This document shows positions 50,576-60,849 of a stretch of 64,000 bases of DNA, piece by piece (position 1 is the stretch's first letter; each line of letters begins with the position of its first letter). The position numbers and the translations under genes were made by a program. The DNA lies in contig NC_087073.1 in NCBI RefSeq assembly GCF_026151205.1, forward strand, positions 13,597,837 through 13,661,836, written 5' to 3'. This DNA is from Bolinopsis microptera. Taxonomy: Eukaryota > Ctenophora > Tentaculata > Lobata > Bolinopsidae. The notes beneath the pieces were generated by a model. The model was not told where the DNA came from. It was given only the letters and a program-made list of their open reading frames with translations, and made no database searches.

Positions 50576-51084
50576 ACTCAATAATAATTGATCGAATTAA
50601 ATGTTTTGAGGATAGACCGGTAAAATCTTTAAAAAAATTGTGTTTTTGCTACATATGTTCAGTGTATACCTCTATCGTGCACGCAAAGCGTGCACTCCCA
50701 ACTCCGGCCAGCCGCCGCCGGCCACCGCGCATGATCAAAAGGGGTTGCAGCGTGTGTCAAGTGTGTTTCTAGAACAAAACGCACAGTTTTGCTAATACCA
50801 TATAGTAGTTAAGTTTTTCCAAATTGTCCCACATTCAAACAACGATTTGGTGTCCCCTAAGATTGTGCCGAGTGCCCCCCGGCCCCCCGCACAGCGGGGT
50901 TGGCGGGGCCCTTCGTTACGCCACTGTTAACCTACAAAGACGCGTTGCCGACCTACTATCTGAATGAAATGCACCGGACGGCGGATAATGGGGGTATTTA
51001 CAAATTCGGGCAGACCAATCACTTTTAATGTCAAATTTCTAGTAATCTTGTATCGAAAACTAAGGAATGCGACGGACAGTTTGA

Positions 51085-52637
51085 TTGCATGGACCACTTC
51101 GCGTCGAAGAATGCAACGATCGATTTTCGAGACAGATCTTAGAGGGAAAGTGTCTCAAAACAATTTTGTTCTTAATAGGAGGCCTAGCCGTTCTTTTTAA
51201 CCTGGTCATCAAGAACAGTGGAACTCTGAATCAGTGTAGAACATCTGTTGTTCAACAAATCCCTTGTTATCCTCATATCAACCGGAGACCTTTTGATAGG
51301 GTGCTATTTATTCGTTATAGCAATATATGACACAGTGATATTCGAACAAGACTACTGCATTTCTCAGATTAGTTGGGTAATTTAAGTTCCTTACAGTGCT
51401 CTATAATTATACTTATATGTGTTATCAGCACCATCGGATCCCAGCTGTCTCTATTTGCTATGACAAGTCTCAGCATCATCAGATTGAATGGAATAAGGTT
51501 CAGAGTCCCTGGAGAGATAAATCTGATCCATCCAAGTTGCTTTTGGAGTACTTTTAAATTAAATCGTTATAACTTCAACAGCTATCGTCGTCACGCCTGT
51601 AATTACTTGTATCACCCCCACGGTCGTTTCACTATATAGAGTTTCTACGATACAGGGGTTAGCCGCGCACTTGTGCGCGGCGGGTCATACAATGTACAAC
51701 GTACAGTGATAACTAAATTTGAAGATTACTTTGCAAACGGAGCAAATTTTGCTGATGAGCTCAGATTATTCATAGGAACACAAAACAAGAAGGAAATCTT
51801 ACCAGTTCTTGACGGATGTTACTCGTCTAAATTTCTTCGAAGTAGCGCGCGCCGCTTTCTTCTCGGGCCAGATCATTAACAATGGTCAAACCAGTTCTAG
51901 AAGCATACTACGGTCGGATGAAAGAAACAACTCTGAACTGGAAAAGTATCCTTGAGATGATCGGCAATATGTTCTCATGATCACACTGCGACAGTCACCA
52001 AACTAGGCTTCTACGGGAACGACGAAGTGTGCCTCTTCAAATACTTCGTTAACAAAGATGACCCACAGAGAAATTTTGTTTGGGGTACTCTTGCTCTGAA
52101 TTTCACCTATTTCTTATTGATCGCTGTATCATACATTTTGATTGGCATAGTCTCCACGAACTCCTCCAAAGGTCTGGCCAATGGACGAGGCAATGATCAA
52201 ATTGGTCAACGCAATCGCAAAATGAATAGAAAGATTGCAATCATTATCATAACTGATTTTCTTTGATGGATACCTTTCATTATCTTTTGTGTTCTGCACT
52301 TCTTGGGGGTTCTTGACGCAACTCCTTGGTACAGCATGTGATTCTACCTATTAATTTTGTGTTAAACCCACTGTTCTACGACGATGTTGTGACGGACTCA
52401 CTTAGAGCACCAATACGCTACATTACCACCTTGATCAACAACTCGAACATCTTCCAGAATTTCGCTTCTATCCGATTCACTCAGCAAATAGGGGTCGAAG
52501 GAGGAATTAGAATCGTGTCGGCTGCTGTTGACGGTCAAGATACAGAAACACGTGAGGAAAAATCCGCTGATGAAGCAGAAAAAAGGGAAAATGCAGCGGA
52601 GAATACATCACGCCTGAAAAGAACAACTCCAGAATGA
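51085..52637 (+). pseudogene. Rhodopsin-class GPCR pseudogene, relaxin/LGR-receptor-like
   Basis: Fragments in several frames recall a class A receptor without introns: TM1-like FLIGGLAVLFNLVI (51085-51330), a TM3 block with GSQLSLFAMTSLS (about 51430-51480), an ECL2/TM5 part with GNDEVCLF and NFTYFLLIAVSYI (52027-52266), then TM6 TDFL, a TGA stop, WIPF, and TM7 LPINFVLNPLFYDD in another frame (52326-52637). The TDF-CW-P and LPIN-LNP blocks resemble relaxin-family/LGR receptors. At least one in-frame stop (52264) and several frameshifts make it non-functional. No leucine-rich repeats are seen upstream. Confidence 0.75.
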
Positions 52638-52905
52638 AAGAGGAGAGGCTTCATCGGAAGACAAACTAGCTGTGGAAGAATTTGAAGGAGGACGACCAAA
52701 AGCGACAGACCACGTTGTAGTTGAGAAACATCATCCGGGAAGAGAGTTTCAGGGGGAACAGTGATCTCATCAAAACAGTGAGACAGACGCTTGATTCTGA
52801 ATCCGACAATATTTATATAAAGACTATGATGAAATATATAACGGCTATGATGAAATATTTTTCTTGAGACTGTTTGAGACATTACACATTTTCATTTGAC
52901 GTATA

Positions 52906-53130
52906 AACGGTATTTCTTGATATTTCTTGATATTTCTTGGTATTTCTTGGTATTTCTTGGTATTTCTTGGTATTTCTTGGTATTTCTTGGTATTTCTTGG
53001 TATTTCTTGGCACTTCTTGGCATTTCTCGATATCTTTTGGTATTTCTTGGTATTTTTTGGTATTTTTTGGTATTTTTTGGTATTTCTAATTGATATTTTT
53101 TGGTAATTCTTGGTATTTCTTGGTATTTCT
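52906..53130. repeat. 10-bp tandem repeat, unit TATTTCTTGG
   Basis: About twenty copies with scattered changes. The translated run of YFLVFLGISW is a by-product of the repeat, not a protein. Confidence 0.93.
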
Positions 53131-54040
53131 TGGTAATATCTATTGAAATGAATTTACTCGAACACTATTATATTTAAGATATTAAATTAAAACACAATTT
53201 TTATGGTAGCTTCTCAAATCCCCGATATAACAGTAGTCACTTACAGTTGCGAACCCCTTTCCGGGGTTTTACCGGGAAAATACTAATAGGCTAATTTCTT
53301 CAAAACATTAATCATCATTGTGGTAATCACATGGTTTTCTTTAAAACAACTTCAAAAATTATTAAAACTGGAAGGTAAGAACATAGAAAATAGCTATACA
53401 TCACAATAAACAACAAAAACGGTAAATCGAAATAAAGTATGGAAGAACTTTAGCACTTCTTAATCTTTGCCGTCATTCTTTTCAAAAATAATAATTTAAA
53501 ATGAATAAAACCATACACCGTCAATGAAGTAGTAGTTATAAAAACACAGCAGCTGGAACCCAAGCATGAAGTAAAATAGTATAAAGAATATTTGTCCCAC
53601 GATAGCCATTTGGCATGCTGATATTCTTTCTTCTGCTTTTGCGATTTCTATTGCTGAGGATTGATAATAAATAAATAAGGTTTTTTTCTCATAAAATCTG
53701 GTTGTAGTTTTTTTAAACGATGCCATGTGGCATGGCAGATATACAAACGTTGTAAATTACAATTTGTAATTATAACTAAAATGTAACCTTATGTAATGAA
53801 GCGTATCTAAATTTCTTAATTAAAAGGATCAGAGCAGACCAATAAACTGAAAATAAAAACATAAATACTGTACTAATTTAGAATAAAATCTCAAAGACTT
53901 TGATCTACGTTTTATATTAACAAGGATCAGCAAACCTTCAAATTTAGCAAAGTATTTCTCCATGTATGGTGAAGGAAAGAACCTGTCTGCCGCCTCCGCT
54001 TCAAATATATCGTGGACACTGCTTTCCGACATGAGGACGC
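53131..54040. other. No confirmed gene; two short minus-strand frames
   Basis: Frames at 53726-53496 (76 codons, one possible membrane segment) and 54032-53829 (67 codons) are the only candidates. The second has an ATG, a non-repetitive N-terminal part and a GAAG/GTTTGC donor-like site, so it might be a first exon. Neither resembles a family I know. Confidence 0.35.
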
Positions 54041-54291
54041 TTCAAAATAGAAGAGTAGATCTTGTGAAGACAGAAATACTAGACAGAGTCTTCAAAATAG
54101 AAGAGTAGATCTTGTGAAGACAGAAATACTAGACAAAGTCTTCAAAATAGAAAAGTAGATCTTGTGAAGACAGAAATACTAGACAAAGTCTTCAAAATAG
54201 CAGAGTATATTTTGTGAAGACAGAAATACTAGACAAATTATTTCAAAATATCAGAGTATATTTTGTGAAGACAGAAATACTGAAACTACGA
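54041..54291. repeat. Five tandem copies of a 50-bp unit
   Basis: Units start at about 54041, 54091, 54141, 54191 and 54242 (TTCAAAATAGAAGAGTAGAT...), with increasing divergence to the right. Confidence 0.93.
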
Positions 54292-56027
54292 AAACAATGA
54301 TCTTGTGAGACAGAACTACTGGGCAAAGTCTCAATTTGGGAGTACTATTCGAGGGAAATAAAACGTCGGGGATATTTAGGAAAGAATTAGCAATGAGAGT
54401 GGTTCTTACTGTAGAAGAGCACTAATCTATGCGAGTAACTAAGTCGGATAAGGCTGGTTAATTCAGTAAGCGAGCGAGCGTACTGTTTATACAGTACAAC
54501 AGGGCCGGGTACGCCGTTATGCTAGGGTATTAGAGAGAAAATTGTTCGTTTGGATTTATTTCAGGCTTATTTAGAGTTGTTCGGGGTTATCTATCGGCAT
54601 TGTCCACATTTTAAAAGCCAAGATGAAATTGTCGAAGCATGAATTATATTTGTAGTGAAACGGGAGAAAATCACATAATTATCTGGTTTTTTACTCATTT
54701 GGTATAGTATTTGGTATAGTATTTTCTGACTCATATTCTAATTTCTTACTAATTTTCTGTTGAGAGTTCTAAAGGGTAAGGGGTTAACAAAAAGCTTTGT
54801 AAATGTTCAACCCGACCTTCAATATATTATGGCACGTTAATATATAGCGCATAACCGTCACCATACTTACTTATATGGTCCAATTTTAACATTTCTTCAA
54901 CTATTGCGTGTAGCTGGGATTTACAATGAGTCACACTACTCGAGTTGTTTCTAATCAGTGATATTGTGCTGAATATGTCTGAACTTGTTGATGTTGTACT
55001 ACAACTTGTAATAAGTCTTTTAGTATTAGAGATAAGTTTGTGGTTAAGGTTTAACTGTGTACAAAAGATTACAAAATTCTATTAGACTTAAAAATAAATT
55101 GTCGATCGTATAATTGATAATTTATTTATTTATTAATTGATCATTATTAAAAATCCTATAAATAAAGATCGTGCTGAGAATCATTAAAAGTCACGTTAAC
55201 AATGATCATGTTACCATGGTTACTGCAGAATGTTACTTGTTAACAAATAAAATGTATATTCTACTATACAGATTACAGAGGAAAAGTAAAAGGTTAGGTA
55301 GGTACCATCTGTATTGCGTATGAATGTACGATAAACACAGCCACTATAATGAACAGGTCAATAGAGCCAATAAGACGATTATATCCTCCTTTTACCCGCT
55401 ATATCTCCTAGAAATAAACGGCGTAACCGTAGCAACCTAGGCGTACCCGTAGCAACCTTCAGACTTCATCCAAGTTATAGAGGTTTACTTATTCAAACTT
55501 GCTTCGGCTTAAACGACACGGCACAATGAGTACAGAGCTTTAAACTGATAATTGAATGAAGAAGGCTATGCAGTGAGAAATTTTGAATTTAGATGTTTGT
55601 CCAAATAAATGTAATAGTAAGCGTGGCTCCGGGGCAAATTGTGAACATTCAAGCTATTTGGAAATTACGAACGATACTAGTTATTTTATAAGCAACTTGC
55701 CCGTTGCTGAACATAATTAAGCCGCTCATAATTTCACTATTTGGGATGCTCATTGCGTCCAACTTAAGTTTTGAATGAAATTTTAAACTCGTCAATGGCA
55801 CCCAGGCCTTTACTTAAAAGTTAAATAACTGCATTTCATTTAAAGCCATGTTCGAATACATTTTGATCTTTATCGTTTCAGATTTTGCTATTGTTTAACC
55901 ATTATAAACGGGGTTGTCATGACTACCAACCCGGACGAATTTATACTTAAAGACCGCGTACAGAGTTTGTTAAAATTATAGCTATGCCATTGCAATTAAT
56001 TATGCAACCAACCAACTTTAACAAGCT

Positions 56028-56255
56028 TGTCCGCCGCCGAACACCGGCGATACACCCCGGCGTAAACCGGCGTGCATTTTCAAATTTGTTTCCAAACACA
56101 GCTTAATAAATAAAAAACTAAAGTAGTTTGCTATACCAGCATGAACTGTCAATGAATTTAACTGCGATAAACCGAAATTTACTTGGCGTTGATTTCACGC
56201 CGCCGGTGTTATTTTGGTCAACGCTGCCGCCAATCACTTGAAACACGGCGGACAA
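56028..56255. mobile_element. Possible miniature element, 10-bp TIRs TTGTCCGCCG
   Basis: TTGTCCGCCG at about 56028 has its reverse complement ending near 56255, and AGC flanks both ends (possible 3-bp duplication). The GC-rich ends contrast with AT-rich surroundings. No coding capacity. Confidence 0.5.
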
Positions 56256-57087
56256 AGCTAAATTTTAGCACCTTTTATCAAGGACCAAGCATAATTTGGA
56301 CTGTCTATTACTTTGAACTGATATCAATATCACGCTGATCGGTCTGCCCAAAAAAATGGCCGATAAGCTAGTTGTACTAGCCTCCTCTGTAGATCAAATC
56401 CAGGAGATATCTAAATACCTCCTAACTAATTTAGCAATTACAACTCTAACTCTTCTTAGGATGGTTTGCCGTGCTAGTTATACGCCATCTTAGTTAATTG
56501 CTAAAAATACTATATCAGAAATTTATTCATTTGTTCGGCAATCCCGACACAAGGTCTATGACAGTCTAATATCCATGGTAACCATGTAGTGACCACAGTA
56601 ACCAGTCTATGCCAGTCTAATATCCATGTCTCTCCATTTAACTGCTCGTAAACAATTGACTATCACTCTGATGCTTTGCATTACGGAGTAGTCTAACTCC
56701 TAACCATTCTAATCTAGGCGGGCTTGTTTACCCGTACCTACCTACCTCTGGATCTGTCCTATTGTTAAACTAGGGGCCAAAGTATTTTGCTTTCTACAGC
56801 AAATCTGCGATTTACCGTAACCCTCGATTTACCGTACAGCTATTTTCCTTTCCATAACTGTACGGTAAAACTAAATCGTGGTTTTACTGTATTTTGTTGG
56901 GTGACAAATATTTGATTAATCGATATCTGAGTTAATGCTAGGGCGGGATCGTAGCACTATGTTTTACTTTTCCCATAGCATGCAGCAATGTAATGCACCA
57001 ATATAATATCGTATATTGGTACATAACTTGCTCAGACGCCAGTTTTATAGCCAGTCCTTTCTCACGATCTTACTTACTTACCTAGGA

Positions 57088-57188
57088 TAGTTGCTATAGT
57101 TGCTATAGTTGATATAGTTGCTATAGTTGCTAGTTGCTATAGTTGCTATAGTTGCTATAGTTGCTATAGTTGATAGTTGCTATAGTTA
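57088..57188. repeat. 9-bp tandem repeat TTGCTATAG
   Basis: About eleven copies with a few truncated units (TTGATATAG, TTGATAG). Confidence 0.92.
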
Positions 57189-59218
57189 CAATTAACAATC
57201 TTACTTACCTAATCCAGATATCTTGACCTCCGCGAGTGGTAATGGTCTGGGTGGTAAGGGTCTGGGTGGCTCTGAAATAAGATTGTTGTTTTATTTGATG
57301 ACATTCGACTTTTTTTTATTAATAAAAAATTGCCGAGCTGTTTATTTGAAGATTCGACACTTGATTTCATGAACTGGCGTGGGTAACCATGAAAACTTGG
57401 AAATCTTGGAAATAAGCGATTTAGTCAGAAATAACAAATGGAAATATATTCATCTGCAGCAGACATCTATAGTCTATATAAGGAAAGATAAAATATGCGA
57501 TAATATATGCATATAGCACAGCACCACCTGGTAAAAACTAAATAGAATAACCTGAATCCGGAGTAGAAGGTGGTATCAGCACGAGTAGACTGATAAGCAA
57601 CATTCCGCTGGGTAATATCATGGCTCCTTTCACGTTTACTTGTATTTGCTAGATCTGTGATTGTGTGATGGAGTAAATTATAGTAAGGTCAAAAACATAA
57701 AATGTGAAATCAATATGGTGAGACACCAAGCAACGTACATCTGTTAGGAAGCAAATTGAATTTCATTCTCCTTTTTTTTGCAACTTTACTATAAGAGCGT
57801 AAGGAAGTGAGCCTGTCTTTCCGATTTTAACGCCTTAAGAATAACCATTTCAGACCAACTCTTGTGAGTTTAAACACGTGTCAGCCCCTCCCTCCCCCCA
57901 CCACTGGAATGATGATGGGTCACCATCCTCGGAGCTTTTTCCTTCAACAAATTGCCCTTATTTTACCACAAATCCTGTATTTTATCATATGTTATAACGT
58001 TCAGACTGTTAAACATTTCAGGTAACTAGGGCTGATTTCAGTTGTAGGTTTAACTTGGAAAAGTAGTAAAATCTAAATTAGGCTTACTTAACGACAATAC
58101 TTTTTATACATGACTTGGTCATATTATTAGTATTTTTGTGTAAAGGATCTCGAAGATACATCCAAAGACATTTTTTTATAACACAACGACTGCCAGAATA
58201 ACCTGGGCAAAACTACAAATAGAAAGAATAGTTCTGTGGCTGTGCCTGTAATTGTATAGTGGCGGAATAGTGGGTGTATCGACTATTGTGGCCACAACAA
58301 TGCCTAGGTCAACTAAATTTGTTGTCCATGAGTCAGTAAAAATCAGTAACTAGTTCGTGTGATTATGATTGTAGGACTCACGAAATACTACACTGTGGGT
58401 ACTGCGGTATTCCAAGGTGAACTAACGAGGAGGAGGGGGTTCGTACGTGTGCTGATCCATCACACTAATAATAATGAATAACCATTTCCTGGATCTACCA
58501 GGGCTTAACGTTTGAAGCAGCTTGCATCTTTACCCTGATTACCATAGACATTGTCACATCATGCCCGTGCCATTGTGAAATGAGCAGGTTTTGGCGCACT
58601 CAGGGCAGTTAGGCAATTAGCGAGCGCCAGTCAGGGGATGCCAGTGAGGGGATTCAAGGGGAGTCACAATGAATGCTCATGAATCTGAATGAAGAACAAG
58701 AAGTTCCCCTACTTATATACTTCCCATGAGACTTGGTGACGACTGACGCGTACTTCATTCACAGCAGACTGTGTATTATATAGCTGGCTCCTGTTAGTAG
58801 AAAGTTGAATACTATTACTTAGCGACATATTTTAAAATAACAATAGCTCACACTTTAGAACAGCTCCGGTATTCGTGTTTTATTAGTTACTAGTGTAACC
58901 CGGCCTACGGCCGGGATTTCACTGCCGCAGTTAAAAAGGGTAGGAGTAATTACCCGCTGAGTCAAAACCCGCATTAGGTGACCCAATAGTTTCTTAAACA
59001 ATAATCTCATAATTGCAGTTATTTCTTGTGGATAATTTAATCATTATTAGGCACCACATTCCATGATCATAAGGTCTGAACACCGAGTATTACACCTCAT
59101 CACTCCCGTCCTGAACCGCTTTCTATTTTTATTTAAATCGTTATAGAAATTAACCCTTGTTAACTCCGCACCACACCCGCATATTATATTTGAAAACACG
59201 CATAACATTGTCGTATGA

Positions 59219-59241
59219 ACTCTCTCTCTCTCTCTCTCTCT
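59219..59241. repeat. (CT)n microsatellite
   Basis: Uninterrupted CT dinucleotides; a related GA-rich stretch follows at about 59378-59401. Confidence 0.9.
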
Positions 59242-59607
59242 GCAGTCCAAACAGACCCCAAACACTAACAGTACTCCCTCCCCTAATAAGCTTAAGGTAT
59301 AACATTACAGCAAATCTTCCGGGCTAATCCAATTATGACGCTACTTAAATGCAGCAGATAACATATTACACAGTAATGAGAGAGAGCGAGAGAAAGAGAG
59401 AGCAGGCCCCGTAACTCTTGCCGTTCTGCTCAAGCAACTTTATGTAACATTTGTGGTACAAAACCATCAATAAAACCACTTACCACCGGCCGATTTTTAA
59501 AAAAATTTCCTATGGGCTTCATCAGAGTTTTGTCGACACTATACCGAAAAAATCAGTCCCGTAACTCTTACCGTTTTTTTTGTATAACCGACCGGAAATT
59601 ACACACG

Positions 59608-59644
59608 GACAGACAGACAGACAGACACACACACACACACACAC
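59608..59644. repeat. (ACAG)n(AC)n microsatellite
   Basis: Tetranucleotide repeats pass into AC dinucleotides. Confidence 0.9.
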
Positions 59645-59925
59645 ATTCTGGTGTTATTAAGGTGATTACCATTAGCATTTAGATAATTATCATTATTTAG
59701 TCAGAGGATGGATAAAAGAGCTTAGTTATATTTTAATATCACTACTAAGACAAAGAGTTAAGACCCTAGCTTACGAGCCAATAATTATTCACAAGACCCA
59801 GGGCCGGTACCTTTTCCGAGTGGGGCTCCATAGCTAGCTATAGGCATAACCAACGCGAATTTTAAAGACGTTTGCTTTCATTTCTAAAAGCTTTCACTTT
59901 TACAAAACATAAATCGCCACCAACG

Positions 59926-59998
59926 TTACCTGAGGACCCCAGGCTATTATGTTCATTAACATAATAGCGAATAAAGATTTGGCGGAATGACAGGCTGA
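59926..59998 (+). repeat. Dispersed repeat, copy 2
   Basis: Partner of 50195-50257; here the central hairpin (CTATTATG...CATAATAG) is longer. Confidence 0.75.
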
Positions 59999-60126
59999 GC
60001 GCGGCCCAGTAACACCAACGAAGTCAGATTTCAATTTCAAAATATCAAAATAAAGTTTTTTTGTATTACTTCAGGTGATCCGGATCGCGTCTTCACAGCT
60101 AGCTTGTAGTTGTTGAAGCTCGCGCG

Positions 60127-60166
60127 CGCTCGTAACAAGTTTATTGCAATAAACTTGTTACGAGCG
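60127..60166. repeat. 40-bp perfect palindrome without spacer
   Basis: The sequence equals its own reverse complement around the centre TTGCAA. It is preceded by a CG-alternating stretch (GCGCGCGC). Confidence 0.9.
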
Positions 60167-60849
60167 TGCATGCACGCTTCAAAAATTCCAAGAATGCGAT
60201 TAAATTGCACCACGTAATACAATTTAGTCAATCAGAGAATAAGAATCCGCAAAGTTAAAGCTGATTTAGCTGCGCACTATTTTTAGGCCCAAAATAAGAC
60301 TTTTTGGGATAACTCAAAATTTACAATGTCCCTAATTTTCCTCCTTGGGAGGTTCAGGTAACGTTATTTTTATAAGGCGAACATTTTGCAAAAAACTGAA
60401 AGTCTAGCTACCTCTTTTACTTTCAAAGTTAGGCCCCAGTCGGTAAGGTTTCCTCCGGCCTGGGACGCTTAAATATTTGCATGATCTGCTATTACAGCTG
60501 GCCGACAAAGTAACTAATAATGAAATGTCCTTTTAGTTTTGCCATAGTGCATAGGCTCCACTGGGCTACCTTTTAAATTAATATGGTACTGGTAGTTTGA
60601 GCATTGAGTGGCAACTCATGGTACTTTATATTGCATAGAGACCTGCACCCGTGATTGTACCTACTGATGGGGGTATTGGATTATAGTGTCACATCCAGGT
60701 TGCAGTGGCGCCGTGCCTGGAACAATGTCTAGCCATTAGACAAAATCCCCCCTCACTTTTATGATGACACACAATAACAGCACTAGGGTTCAAGCCCCTA
60801 ACTACTCAGTGGCAGCTAGCTCCCTGTATGACGGGCCCTCCCTAAAACC

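Larger units (their letters stand above)
48748..51084. other. Region downstream of the phospholipase gene, no gene seen
   Basis: Contains one copy of a dispersed repeat (50195-50257) and a patch of CGATAGGAT-rich repeats (about 50330-50575). No coding frame with recognisable content. Confidence 0.5.
54292..60639. other. Gene-poor AT-rich DNA with small repeats
   Basis: I see no coding frame with recognisable content in over 6 kb. Present: a possible small TIR element (56028-56255), a 9-bp TTGCTATAG array (57088-57188), (CT)n at 59219-59241, (ACAG)/(AC)n at 59608-59644, the second dispersed repeat copy (59926-59998) and a 40-bp palindrome (60127-60166). Confidence 0.55.

Noticed and set aside
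52896-53093. 65-codon hydrophobic frame
   Set aside because: It is entirely the translation of a 10-bp tandem repeat.
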